Shown: piece after piece, positions 36,138 through 45,958 of the stretch | How the letters are laid out: the number at the start of each line of letters is the position of its first letter | How positions within the stretch are numbered: position 1 is the stretch's first letter | Source of the DNA: Streptomyces maremycinicus | GTDB lineage: Bacteria > Actinomycetota > Actinomycetes > Streptomycetales > Streptomycetaceae | Length of the DNA: 64,000 nucleotides | Direction: 5' to 3' | Assembly (NCBI RefSeq): GCF_001184025.1 | Contig: NZ_BBYG01000009.1 | Location: 62,001 to 126,000, forward strand | The notes under the pieces: model-generated | Seen by the model: only the letters and a program-made list of their open reading frames with translations | The model's database searches: none | What the model was told of the DNA's origin: nothing | Made by a program: the position numbers and the translations under genes

Positions 36138-36656
36138 GTGCACAGTGAGGCCGTGGCCAGTCGAAGCGCAGAGCACAGGGACTCCCGCGAGTCCAGGAAC
36201 GGCAGCACCCCTCACCTGGATGCCGTCAGCCTCGCCATCATCCAGCAGCTCCAGGAGGACGGCCGTCGGCCGTACGCCGCGATCGGCAAGGCCGTGGGCC
36301 TCTCCGAGGCGGCCGTGCGCCAGCGCGTCCAGAAGCTGCTCGACCAGGGCGTGATGCAGATCGTCGCCGTCACGGACCCGCTCACCGTGGGCTTCCGCCG
36401 GCAGGCGATGGTCGGGATCAACGTCGAGGGCGATGTCGAGTCCATAGCGGACGCGCTGACCGACATGGCCGAAGTCGAGTACGTGGTGATGACCGCCGGC
36501 TCGTACGACATCCTCGCCGAGATCGTCTGCGAGGACGACGACCACCTGCTGGACGTCATCAACAAACGCATCCGTGCCCTGCCTGGCGTGCGCTCGACCG
36601 AGAGCTTCGTCTACCTGAAGCTGAAGAAGCAGACCTACATGTGGGGAACCCGATAA
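36138..36656 (+). CDS. Lrp/AsnC-family transcriptional regulator
   Basis: This is a regulator of about 172 residues. An N-terminal AsnC-type helix-turn-helix (LDAVSLAIIQQLQEDGRRPY ... VGLSEAAVRQRVQKLLD) is followed by the ligand-sensing RAM domain (VMTAGSYDILAEIVCEDDD). GTG 36138 is used; GTG 36153 is an alternative, since CACAGT ends 6 nt before it as a leaderless -10 candidate with TTGCGG 18 bp further up. It sits between the divergent aldehyde dehydrogenase and the downstream aminotransferase (19-bp gap) and is the likely local regulator of this amine-catabolic set. Confidence 0.88.
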   Translation: MHSEAVASRSAEHRDSRESRNGSTPHLDAVSLAIIQQLQEDGRRPYAAIGKAVGLSEAAVRQRVQKLLDQGVMQIVAVTDPLTVGFRRQAMVGINVEGDVESIADALTDMAEVEYVVMTAGSYDILAEIVCEDDDHLLDVINKRIRALPGVRSTESFVYLKLKKQTYMWGTR

Positions 36657-36675
36657 TCGTGAGGACCCGATAACC

Positions 36676-38040
36676 GTGAGCACCAAGGACCTCAGCAGCA
36701 CCGCGTACGACCACCTGTGGATGCACTTCACCCGCATGTCCTCGTACGAGAACTCCCCCGTCCCGACCATCGTCCGGGGCGAGGGCACCTACATCTACGA
36801 CGACAAGGGCAAGCGCTACCTCGACGGCCTCGCGGGCCTGTTCGTGGTCCAGGCGGGCCACGGCCGCGTGGAGCTCGCCGAGGCGGCGTTCAAGCAGGCG
36901 CAGGAGCTGGCGTTCTTCCCGGTGTGGTCCTACGCCCACCCGAAGGCCGTCGAGCTCGCCGAGCGTCTCGCGCACCACGCGCCCGGCGACCTGAACAAGG
37001 TGTTCTTCACCACCGGCGGCGGCGAGGCCGTCGAGACCGCCTGGAAGCTCGCCAAGCAGTACTTCAAGCTCCAGGGCAAGCCGACCAAGTACAAGGTCAT
37101 CTCCCGCGCGGTCGCCTACCACGGCACCCCGCAGGGCGCCCTGTCGATCACCGGCCTGCCGGCCCTGAAAGCCCCCTTCGAGCCGCTCGTGCCGGGCGCG
37201 CACAAGGTCCCGAACACCAACATCTACCGCGCCCCGCTGTTCGGCGACGACCCCGAGGCCTTCGGCCGCTGGGCCGCCGACCAGATCGAGCAGCAGATCC
37301 TGTTCGAGGGCCCGGAGACGGTCGCCGCGGTCTTCCTGGAGCCCGTGCAGAACGCCGGCGGCTGCTTCCCGCCGCCGCCCGGCTACTTCCAGCGCGTCCG
37401 CGAGATCTGCGACCAGTACGACGTGCTGCTCGTGTCGGACGAGGTCATCTGCGCCTTCGGCCGCCTGGGCACGATGTTCGCCTGCGACAAGTTCGGCTAC
37501 GTCCCGGACATGATCACCTGCGCCAAGGGCATGACCTCGGGCTACTCCCCGATCGGCGCCTGCATCATCAGCGACAAGCTGGCCGAGCCGTTCTACAAGG
37601 GCGACAACACCTTCCTGCACGGCTACACCTTCGGCGGCCACCCGGTCTCCGCGGCGGTCGGCCTCGCCAACCTCGACCTGTTCGAGCGCGAGGGCCTCAA
37701 CCAGCACGTGCTCGACAACGAGGCCGCGTTCCGCTCCACCCTGGAGAAGCTGCACGACCTGCCGATCGTCGGCGACGTCCGCGGCAACGGCTTCTTCTAC
37801 GGCATCGAGCTGGTGAAGGACAAGCACACCAAGGAGTCCTTCAACGACGAGGAGACCGAGCGCGTCCTGTACGGCTTCCTCTCCAAGGCGCTGTACGACA
37901 ACGGCCTCTACTGCCGTGCCGACGACCGCGGCGACCCGGTTGTCCAGCTCGCCCCGCCGCTGATCTCCAACCAGGAGACCTTCGACGAGATCGAGCAGAT
38001 CCTGCGCGCCACGCTGACGGAGGCGTGGACGAAGCTCTGA
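36676..38040 (+). CDS. Class III aminotransferase (putrescine/beta-alanine/taurine:pyruvate type)
   Basis: This 454-residue PLP-dependent enzyme has the catalytic Lys284 in CAKGMTSGYSP. The VVSDEVICAFGRLG-type block around residue 255 holds the conserved Asp that binds the pyridine nitrogen. It resembles the omega-amino acid:pyruvate aminotransferases, including SpuC-type putrescine:pyruvate enzymes. GTG 36676 is the start; GAGGA stands 10 nt upstream. The region around stop and start holds an 18-bp tandem duplication (CCCGATAATCGTGAGG / CCCGATAACCGTGAGC). Context suggests transamination of putrescine to 4-aminobutanal for the adjacent dehydrogenase. Confidence 0.9.
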   Translation: MSTKDLSSTAYDHLWMHFTRMSSYENSPVPTIVRGEGTYIYDDKGKRYLDGLAGLFVVQAGHGRVELAEAAFKQAQELAFFPVWSYAHPKAVELAERLAHHAPGDLNKVFFTTGGGEAVETAWKLAKQYFKLQGKPTKYKVISRAVAYHGTPQGALSITGLPALKAPFEPLVPGAHKVPNTNIYRAPLFGDDPEAFGRWAADQIEQQILFEGPETVAAVFLEPVQNAGGCFPPPPGYFQRVREICDQYDVLLVSDEVICAFGRLGTMFACDKFGYVPDMITCAKGMTSGYSPIGACIISDKLAEPFYKGDNTFLHGYTFGGHPVSAAVGLANLDLFEREGLNQHVLDNEAAFRSTLEKLHDLPIVGDVRGNGFFYGIELVKDKHTKESFNDEETERVLYGFLSKALYDNGLYCRADDRGDPVVQLAPPLISNQETFDEIEQILRATLTEAWTKL

Positions 38041-38068
38041 CCGTCAGCCTGATCAGCTGATCAACACC

Positions 38069-38113
38069 GGCCCCGGTGTCGACCGTTCGAGTGAGAAACG
38101 GCGACCCGGGGCC
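38069..38113 (+). terminator. Terminator-like hairpin after aminotransferase
   Basis: GGCCCCGG (38069-38076) pairs with CCGGGGCC (38106-38113), with a second inner stem between CGACCGTT and AACGGCG. It is the only strong structure in the 195-bp gap; TGATCAGCTGATCA at 38050-38063 is an additional perfect palindrome of unknown meaning. Confidence 0.7.
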
Positions 38114-38235
38114 GTGTGCTGTCCGGCCTTCCCCTCCTGGCTGCCTAGCGTGCGAGTGACCGATCGGCCCTGTCTTCGTTCCCCCGCACGGGGGATAGGC
38201 ACGGGAACCACAGATCTGAACCGAGGTGTACGCCC

Positions 38236-38979
38236 ATGGAGGCCCCGCCGGACAACGACGTGCTGTGGGCACGCTCCCTGTACTTCACGCACCGCGACGG
38301 CTCACCGGGGCTCGGCGGTGTCTCGCTGGGCGTGCGGGAGGGCGAGATCCTCGCCGTCAGCGGCCCGCGCGGCAGCGGCAAGACGACCCTGCTGCACTGT
38401 CTGTCCGGCCTGGTGCCCGCCCAGCGCGGCGAGGTCTGGTTCAACAGCGTCCCCGTCCACACGATGGGCCCGATGGCCCGCGAACGGCTGCGCCGCGACC
38501 GCTTCGGCTGGATCGACCCGGCGCCGGTCCTCGTCCCCGAACTCAACGTCTGGGAGAACGCGGCCCTCCCCCTGATGCTGCGCGGCACCAGCCGCCGCCG
38601 GGCCAAGGTCGCCGCGCTGGAGTGGCTGGACCGCCTGGACATCGGCGACCGGTCCCGCAGCCGTCCGCACGAACTCACCCAGGCCGAGCGCCAGCGGGTC
38701 TGCATCACGCGCGCCCTGGCCCCGGCCCCGTCGGTCCTCTTCGCGGACGAGCCGACGGCCCCGCTGCACCGCGCGGACCGGGCCCACGTCCTGCGCACCC
38801 TGACGACGGCGGCCCGCTCCCACGGCATCACCGTGGTGCTGGCCACCCACGACCCGGAGACCGCCGCGCTCGCCGACCGCACGGTGCCGCTGATGGACGG
38901 CCGCCGGGTGAAGACGGTCCATCTGCCGCCGGTCACGGAGCCGGAAGGCCGGGGGGCCGCGTGCTCGCTCTCCGTCTGA
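38236..38979 (+). CDS. ABC transporter ATP-binding protein with degenerate signature motif
   Basis: This 247-residue cytoplasmic ATPase of the MacB/LolD type has Walker A GPRGSGKT at about 43-50 and Walker B SVLFADEP at about 170-177. The position of the LSGGQ signature reads LTQAERQR, a clear departure that might weaken ATP-sandwich formation or reflect a specialised pair. It overlaps the downstream permease gene by 19 nt. Such pairs export lipids, peptides or drugs; the substrate is unknown. Confidence 0.87.
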   Translation: MEAPPDNDVLWARSLYFTHRDGSPGLGGVSLGVREGEILAVSGPRGSGKTTLLHCLSGLVPAQRGEVWFNSVPVHTMGPMARERLRRDRFGWIDPAPVLVPELNVWENAALPLMLRGTSRRRAKVAALEWLDRLDIGDRSRSRPHELTQAERQRVCITRALAPAPSVLFADEPTAPLHRADRAHVLRTLTTAARSHGITVVLATHDPETAALADRTVPLMDGRRVKTVHLPPVTEPEGRGAACSLSV

Positions 38980-40436
38980 CGCGCAGCGCCCGCCCCGCCG
39001 TCCAGTTCCGCCGCCTCCTGGTGGCGACGGCCTCGGCGGGCACCGGCTTCCTCCTCCTGTGCACCCTCGGCCGGGCCCTCACCCATCCCGACACCCCGGC
39101 CGCGTCCGTGCTCCGTCTCGCCTGGTGCGCGGTGCCGCTGGCCGCGACGGTCTACCTCGCCCTGGCGGTCGCCCGCACCGACCCCGGCACCCGTCCGCGC
39201 CCCGGCCTGGCGGCGATCGGCCTGGGCCCGACCCGTCTGATGGCCGTCTCGGCGATGACGACCGCCCTGTCGACGCTGCTCGGCTCCATGCTGGCCCTGC
39301 TCCTCTTCCTGCATCTGCGCGGGGACCTCACGGGCATGCCGTTCGACGGGGCGGCCGACGACTTCCTGGCCGCGGACCAGCCCCTCCCGCTGCCCGCCTC
39401 GCTGACCCTGCTGGCCCTGGTCCCGGTGGCCTCGTCCTTCGCGGTGGCCCTGATGCTCCGCCCGCGGGACACGCGCGTGGCGGCCCGGGCGACCCCGCGG
39501 ATGCTCGGCCGGTTCGGCGCGCGCGGCACGGCCGGGACGGGCGACCGGTTCGGCGCGTACGGCCGCTTCGGGGCGCGGTCCGGAAGCGCCCGGCCGACGC
39601 CTGCGGCCATCGACGCCTCACTCGTCGAGGCGTCCCTCGGCCCGGCGACGGACGGCCCGCACTCCCGCACGGCGCCGAACGGGCATCCCGTCGAGGCGGC
39701 TCCCGACCCGGCGCAGGACACCGCCGCGCCCTCGGTGCCGGGCATCACGGCCCTGGCCGACGACGCCCCGGAGACGCACCCCCGGAGCCGGCCCCCGAGC
39801 GGGCCGCGGGCCCGGTCGCAGACGCACCCGCCCCACCCCACCGCTCTCCCCTGGGGCATGGCCGTGCTCGCCGCCGGCCTGGCCGTGGAGGCGTACGCGA
39901 ACCGCACCGCGCACCCCAGCACCCTGCCCCTCCCCGGCGGCCTCCCCACCGGCCCCGCCGCGGTCCTCCTCGGCTGGGTCCTCACCGCCGTGGGCCTCGC
40001 CCTCGCCGGCCCCGGCCTCACCCACCTGTGCGGCCGCCTGCTCCAGTCGGCCCGCCCCGGCGCCCTCCGTCTCCTCGCGGGCCGCGGCCTGATGCAGGAG
40101 GCGGCCCGCATCGGACAGCCGCTGGGCGTGGTCTGCGCGGTGGCGTCCGGCGCGTACACGATGGCCGCGCTGTACGACCCGGCCGACCCGGCGTTCGGCC
40201 CGCTCACCACCCTCGGCGCCGCGGTCGTGGCGGGCTGCGCGGTCGCCACGCTCCTGACCGCGGCCGTGGAGGCCCGGCAGGTCCGCGCCGACACCACCGC
40301 CGCTCTGCTGCGCCTCGGGGCCCCGGCGAAGACACTGCGCAGCGCCGCCGCCCTGCGCACCGGCGCCCTGCTCGCCCTCTTCGTCCCGCTCACCCTGGTC
40401 GTGGCCGAACTGGCGGCCCTTCCGCTGACCCGTTAG
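38961..40436 (+). CDS. ABC transporter permease (FtsX-like), long linker
   Basis: This is a 491-residue membrane protein. GTG 38961 overlaps the end of the ATPase gene and has a G-rich stretch upstream. The first half has four hydrophobic helices (about residues 12-32, 48-68, 85-115, 140-165). A low-complexity region follows (about 175-290, Ala/Gly/Pro/Arg-rich with repeated GRFGARG-type blocks), then further helices at about 295-490. This looks like an FtsX/MacB-type permease split by a disordered linker. With the ATPase it makes a probable exporter. Confidence 0.82.
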   Translation: MLALRLTRSARPAVQFRRLLVATASAGTGFLLLCTLGRALTHPDTPAASVLRLAWCAVPLAATVYLALAVARTDPGTRPRPGLAAIGLGPTRLMAVSAMTTALSTLLGSMLALLLFLHLRGDLTGMPFDGAADDFLAADQPLPLPASLTLLALVPVASSFAVALMLRPRDTRVAARATPRMLGRFGARGTAGTGDRFGAYGRFGARSGSARPTPAAIDASLVEASLGPATDGPHSRTAPNGHPVEAAPDPAQDTAAPSVPGITALADDAPETHPRSRPPSGPRARSQTHPPHPTALPWGMAVLAAGLAVEAYANRTAHPSTLPLPGGLPTGPAAVLLGWVLTAVGLALAGPGLTHLCGRLLQSARPGALRLLAGRGLMQEAARIGQPLGVVCAVASGAYTMAALYDPADPAFGPLTTLGAAVVAGCAVATLLTAAVEARQVRADTTAALLRLGAPAKTLRSAAALRTGALLALFVPLTLVVAELAALPLTR

Positions 40437-40589
40437 CGATCTCTGACCCGCCGACCGACCTCTGAGGCCCCGACCGACCGGCCCTCCGGCCGACCCCTGC
40501 CCCGTCGGCAGTCCCGTCGGCTGTCCGCCGGCGCGCCGCCCCACCGCCCGCCGATCCCCCGCCCCGCGCGAAAAAGATCCCCGCCCCGC

Positions 40590-40621
40590 GATGAGTTCCG
40601 GGCGGGCCCCCGGTCTACCCC
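40590..40621 (+). promoter_or_regulatory. Candidate ECF-type promoter (second copy)
   Basis: GATGAG (40590-40595) and GTCTAC (40613-40618) are 17 bp apart, matching the element at 32192-32224 with the same spacing and similar flanks (TTCCGG in the spacer, CCC after). The VOC start is 50 bp further on. Confidence 0.55.
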
Positions 40622-40667
40622 ACCGAACGGCACCCGCCGGCGACACCGACCCCTTGGGAGGGACCCG

Positions 40668-41087
40668 ATGACCACCCCGGCCTACCAGCAGATGATCTTC
40701 GTGAACCTGCCCGTGAACGACCTCGACGCCTCGAAGAAGTTCTTCACGGAGCTGGGCTACACGATCAACCCGCAGTTCAGCGACGACAAAGCGGCCTCCG
40801 TGGTGATCAGCGACACGATCGTGGCGATGCTGCTCACCAAGCCGTTCTACTCGACCTTCACCAAGAAGGAGATCGCGGACACCTCGAAGACCAGCGAGGT
40901 CCTGATCGCCCTGAGCGCCCCGAGCCGCGAGAAGGTCGACGAGCTCGTCGACAGGGCGCTCGCGCTCGGCGGTTCGCCGAGCGGCGAGACGCAGGACATG
41001 GGTTTCATGTACGGCCGTTCGTTCGACGACCTCGACGGCCACACCTGGGAAGTCGTCTGGATGGACCCGTCGGCCGTCGAGAGCTGA
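40668..41087 (+). CDS. VOC family (glyoxalase-fold) protein
   Basis: This 139-residue cytoplasmic protein of the vicinal oxygen chelate fold has two paired beta-alpha-beta-beta-beta modules (MIFVNLPVNDLDASKKFFTE ... GRSFDDLDGHTWEVVWMD). Metal-ligand and substrate residues cannot be assigned with confidence. GGGAGG lies 7 nt before the ATG. Together with the DHFR-like gene it shares a promoter signature, which suggests induction by the same stress or signal. Confidence 0.88.
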   Translation: MTTPAYQQMIFVNLPVNDLDASKKFFTELGYTINPQFSDDKAASVVISDTIVAMLLTKPFYSTFTKKEIADTSKTSEVLIALSAPSREKVDELVDRALALGGSPSGETQDMGFMYGRSFDDLDGHTWEVVWMDPSAVES

Positions 41088-41121
41088 CCCCCGCCCGTCC
41101 GGCGCTGCCTAGCATGGGCGG

Positions 41122-42249
41122 GTGCATCCGACGACACCCGCCCAGCCGTTCGACGGCTCCCACGACCGTGAGATCGAGTCCCTCGTCGAGTTCGACGAGG
41201 TGGTCGCCACTCACGGTACGCTCTCCCACTTCCGCGTCCAGTCCGTCGACCTGACGGCCCGTACGGACGCCCTGCTCGCCCTGGACACCTCGGGCGCCGT
41301 CTTCCTGGGCTGCCCGATGGAGCCCGCGGCGGCCGCCAAGTCCCGCGCCTCCGGCGCCCTGGTCTTCCCGCCCGTACCGGGTCTGTCCTTCGACCCGTAC
41401 CGCGGTTTCGTCTACTCCCCCGACGAGTTGTTCGCCTCCCTGGACGAGGGCTACGAGGCGACGCCGGACGCGCTCACGTACGCCTGGTTCCAGCGCACCA
41501 AGGCGGACGGCGACATCTTCGGCTCGATGCTCCGCTCGATCCACGACGACGCCGTCTCCGACGCGCTCGACGAACTCCTCGTCGGGGAGCGGGTGGTGGG
41601 CGTGATGGGCGGTCACGCCATGGCGCGCGGCACGGACGCGTACGCGGGCGCGGCCCGGCTCGGCCGTGAACTCGCCCGGTCCGGGCTCATGGTGGCGACC
41701 GGTGGCGGGCCCGGCGCGATGGAGGCGGCCAACCTCGGCGCGTACGCGGCCCCCTTCGACGGCGAGATGCTCACCGAGTCCCTCCGACTGCTCGCCAAGG
41801 CGCCGACGTTCACGCCCTCGGTCACCGACTGGGCGAGGGCGGCCTTCGAGGTACGGGCCAACTGGCCGGGCGGAGGCCCCTCGGTCGGCATCCCCACCTG
41901 GTTCTACGGCCATGAGCCGCCGAACCCGTTCGCCGCGCATCTCGCCAAGTACTTCTCCAACGCCACCCGCGAGGAAGGCCTGTTGGCCCGCTGCACCGCG
42001 GGGGTGGTGTTCCTGCCGGGCGCCGCCGGGACCGTACAGGAGATCTTCGACAACGCGACGCCCAACTACTACGGATCACGCGGCGAACCGACGCCGATGG
42101 TGCTCGTGGACCGCGCGCACTGGACCGAACGGCTGCCCGCCTGGCCGCTCTTGCGGTCACTCGCCCGGGAGCGGTCGATGGAGTCCCGTATCGCCCTCGT
42201 TGACCGGATCGAGGAGGCTCCGGCGGCGTTGAAACGTCTCGGCGGTTAA
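41122..42249 (+). CDS. LOG-like Rossmann-fold nucleotide-binding protein
   Basis: This is a 375-residue protein. The nucleotide-binding region has the LOG-type glycine motif VATGGGPGAMEAANLGAY near residues 192-209. The second signature reads PGAAGTVQE (about 297-305) instead of the PGGxGTxxE of cytokinin-activating LOG proteins, so the phosphoribohydrolase activity is uncertain. GTG 41122 follows a TAGCAT box by 6 nt, a strong leaderless candidate. About 120 N-terminal residues have no clear family. It is monocistronic. Confidence 0.82.
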   Translation: MHPTTPAQPFDGSHDREIESLVEFDEVVATHGTLSHFRVQSVDLTARTDALLALDTSGAVFLGCPMEPAAAAKSRASGALVFPPVPGLSFDPYRGFVYSPDELFASLDEGYEATPDALTYAWFQRTKADGDIFGSMLRSIHDDAVSDALDELLVGERVVGVMGGHAMARGTDAYAGAARLGRELARSGLMVATGGGPGAMEAANLGAYAAPFDGEMLTESLRLLAKAPTFTPSVTDWARAAFEVRANWPGGGPSVGIPTWFYGHEPPNPFAAHLAKYFSNATREEGLLARCTAGVVFLPGAAGTVQEIFDNATPNYYGSRGEPTPMVLVDRAHWTERLPAWPLLRSLARERSMESRIALVDRIEEAPAALKRLGG

Positions 42250-42411
42250 TAAGCGGGCAAAGCCAGCCGCGCGGAGGCGTCCCCGCATTGACACTTCTTA
42301 TGGAACGCTTATAGACCTGTGAGTCTGCTGGGGATGGTGACGCACTCGGCTCACCGGGGACGCCATCCTCCCCTCCACCCCCCGCAGTTGCGCTTCCCGT
42401 AAAGGACAAAC

Positions 42412-43128
42412 GTGTCCCTTTCCCGCCGTACCGCCGCCCGTTCGGTGCGCATGCTCGGTGTCACCGCCGCCTCCGTCGCCCTGGCGCTCAGCGCCGCCGG
42501 CACCGCGCTGGCCTGCGACATCAGCGAGTTCTCCGCCTCCGCCGCCTGTGACGGGGCGAAGGGCCTCATCACCGTCACCGACAAGGACCCGACGGGTGTC
42601 CCGGCCGAGATCACCGTCTTCCTCGAGAACAACGGCGCCGACCTGAGGCAGGTCGGCTCGGCCCAGACGGTCAAGGGCTCGAACAAGGGCGTCACCATCT
42701 CCTTCGCCGAGGACTGGGAGCCGGGTGCCATCTACCGGATCCACGTGAAGGCCGTCAAGAACGAGAAGGTCCTCGTCGACAAGGACATCCCCGGCAACCT
42801 GACCACGCCGTCCGCGGCGTGCAAGGCCGACGACACGTCCACCCCGAGCACCACCCCGTCCTCGACGCCGTCGGACAGCACGACCACGCCGCCGCCGGCC
42901 GGGACGACCACCCCGTCCGCCTCCCCCTCCGACTCGGCGAGCGACAGCGCGGCGCCCGCGCCCTCCGCGAGCAACGCCCCGTCGGCCGCCGCCCAGGAGT
43001 CCAACCTGGCCGAGACCGGCGCGAGCTCCAACACCGGCCTGATCGTGGGCATCGCGGCCGTCCTGGTCGCCGTCGGCGGTGGCGCGGTGTTCTTCGGCAT
43101 GCGACGCCGCGGCTCCGGCAACCGCTGA
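42412..43128 (+). CDS. LAETG-motif sortase-anchored surface protein
   Basis: This 238-residue exported protein has a signal peptide at residues 1-35 and a folded beta-rich domain (about 36-137, with two cysteine pairs). A Ser/Thr/Pro-rich wall-spanning stretch follows (about 140-195), then LAETG at 199-203, a hydrophobic helix and [13 protein letters not shown] is the sorting signal of class E sortases in Streptomyces, so it is covalently linked to peptidoglycan by a housekeeping class E sortase encoded elsewhere. GTG 42412 has AAAGGA 6 nt upstream. Confidence 0.92.
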   Translation: MSLSRRTAARSVRMLGVTAASVALALSAAGTALACDISEFSASAACDGAKGLITVTDKDPTGVPAEITVFLENNGADLRQVGSAQTVKGSNKGVTISFAEDWEPGAIYRIHVKAVKNEKVLVDKDIPGNLTTPSAACKADDTSTPSTTPSSTPSDSTTTPPPAGTTTPSASPSDSASDSAAPAPSASNAPSAAAQESNLAETGASSNTGLIVGIAAVLVAVGGGAVFFGMRRRGSGNR

Positions 43129-43188
43129 CCCCTGCGACCGCTGACCCGTACGACCGACGGACCGTCCGGCCCGACGGTCGTACGGGTG

Positions 43189-43219
43189 AGGCCCGCCCCT
43201 TCTCCGGGGCGGGCCTTTC
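43189..43219. terminator. Terminator hairpin with T-rich tail
   Basis: AGGCCCGCCCC (43189-43199) pairs with GGGGCGGGCCT (43206-43216), followed by TT. It serves the surface-protein gene, and possibly the convergent thiQ gene as well. Confidence 0.85.
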
Positions 43220-43267
43220 GCATGTCCTACGTCCTCGGCCGGACCCGGCCTCACCACCGGCCGGCGG

Positions 43268-44287
<1,020 letters not shown>

Positions 44288-45958
44288 CTACAACTCCCCC
44301 GTCCGGTCGGTCCGCAGTCGCTCCAGCACCAGCAGCGCCACCACGCACACCACCATCAGAATCGTCGAAAGGGCCATCGCCTGGCCGTAGTTGAGCTCGC
44401 CGGCCCGCCCCAGCAGCCTCGCCACGGCGACCGGCAGCGTCGGATTGTCGGGCCGCGCGATGAACACCGTCGCCCCGAACTCCCCGAGCGACACCGCGAA
44501 GGCGAACCCGGCGGCGACGAGCAGCGCCCGCCACACCATCGGCAGGTCGACCTCCCGCCACACCCGCCACGGCGACGCCCCGAGCACGGCCGCCGCCTCG
44601 CGCAACCGCTGGTCCACCGCCCGCAGCACCGGCAGCATGGTCCGTACGACGAAGGGGACGCCGACCAGCGCCTGCGCGAGCGGCACCAGGATCCACGTAC
44701 CGCGCAGGTCCAGCGGAGGCTCGTCGAGCGCGATGAGGAACCCGAAGCCGACGGTCACCGCGGAGACGCCCAGCGGCAGCATCAGCAGCGCGTCGAAGCC
44801 CCGCACCAGCCGTCCGGCGTCCCGGCGGGTGAGCGCGGCCGCGGCGAGCCCGCCGACCAGCACGGCGATCGCGGTGGCGGCGCCCGCGTACCCCAGCGAG
44901 TTGCCGATCGCGTCGATCGGCGGGACCAGGAAGACGTTGCTGTCGTCACCGGTCAGCGCCCGGTAGTAGGCGAAGTCGGGCGCGTCGAACGAGCGTTGCG
45001 CCAGCACCGCGAGCGGCAGCACCAGCAGGACGGCGATGGTGCCGAGCACCCCGGCGAGCAGCGTCCACTGCCCGGCCCCGCGCGGCCGCCGCGCCGTCAC
45101 CGACGGGTCCACCAGCCGCAACGCGGTCTCCCGCCGCCGCACGGTCGCGGCGTGCACGGCGAGGATCGCGCCGACGGCCAGGAACTGGACGATCGTGAGG
45201 ACGGCCGCCGTGGACAGGTCGAAGATCTCGGAGGTCTGCCGGTAGATCTCCACCTCGAGGGTGGAGAAGGTCGGGCCGCCGAGGATCTGCACCACTCCGA
45301 AGGAGGTGAAGGTGAAGAGGAAGACCATCAGCGCGGCCGCCGCGACCGCGGGCCCCAGGGCGGGCAGCGTGACCGTGCGCCACGCCGTCAGGCGGGACGC
45401 GCCGAGCGTCCGCGCCGCCTCCTCCTGCCGCGGGTCGAGCTGCGACCACAGCCCGCCCACCGTCCGTACGACGACCGCGTAGTTGAAGAAGACATGCGCC
45501 AGCAGGATCGCCCACACCGTGGTGTCCAGCCGTACGCCCCACAGGTCGTCGAGCAGCCCCCCGCGCCCGACGAGCGCCAGGAACGCCGTGCCCACCACGA
45601 CCGTCGGCAGCACGAACGGGACGGTGACGACGGCGCGCAGCACCTGCTTGCCCGGGAACTCCAGCCGGGCGAAGACATACGCGGCGGGCAGCGCGACCAG
45701 GAGCGTGAGCGCGGTCGAGGCCAGCGCCTGCCAGGTGGTGAACCACAGCACGTGCCGGATGTCGGACTGCGCGAGCACGTCCCACAGCCGTCCGAAGCGC
45801 CATCCGCCGTCGGCGCCCAGCCCCCGGGCGACGATCGCGGCGACCGGGTAGGCGAAGAAGACCGCGAAGAAGGCGACGGGCACGGCCATGAGGCCGAGCC
45901 GCGCCGCGCTCCCCGCGCGGGCCGCGCGCCCGGTCACTTCAGTACGAGCGAGGTCCAT
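44288..45958 (-). CDS. thiP: Thiamine ABC transporter permease (fused two-domain)
   Basis: This 556-residue inner-membrane permease has about twelve helices in two homologous halves, each with an EAA loop (DPRQEEAARTLGASRLTAWR near residue 185-205 and QRLREAAAVLGASPWRVWRE near 455-475). That fused layout is typical of ThiP/FbpB permeases. It overlaps thiB by 25 nt. The TPP riboswitch upstream argues for thiamine rather than iron as the transported substrate. Confidence 0.9.
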   Translation of the reverse strand: MDLARTEVTGRAARAGSAARLGLMAVPVAFFAVFFAYPVAAIVARGLGADGGWRFGRLWDVLAQSDIRHVLWFTTWQALASTALTLLVALPAAYVFARLEFPGKQVLRAVVTVPFVLPTVVVGTAFLALVGRGGLLDDLWGVRLDTTVWAILLAHVFFNYAVVVRTVGGLWSQLDPRQEEAARTLGASRLTAWRTVTLPALGPAVAAAALMVFLFTFTSFGVVQILGGPTFSTLEVEIYRQTSEIFDLSTAAVLTIVQFLAVGAILAVHAATVRRRETALRLVDPSVTARRPRGAGQWTLLAGVLGTIAVLLVLPLAVLAQRSFDAPDFAYYRALTGDDSNVFLVPPIDAIGNSLGYAGAATAIAVLVGGLAAAALTRRDAGRLVRGFDALLMLPLGVSAVTVGFGFLIALDEPPLDLRGTWILVPLAQALVGVPFVVRTMLPVLRAVDQRLREAAAVLGASPWRVWREVDLPMVWRALLVAAGFAFAVSLGEFGATVFIARPDNPTLPVAVARLLGRAGELNYGQAMALSTILMVVCVVALLVLERLRTDRTGEL

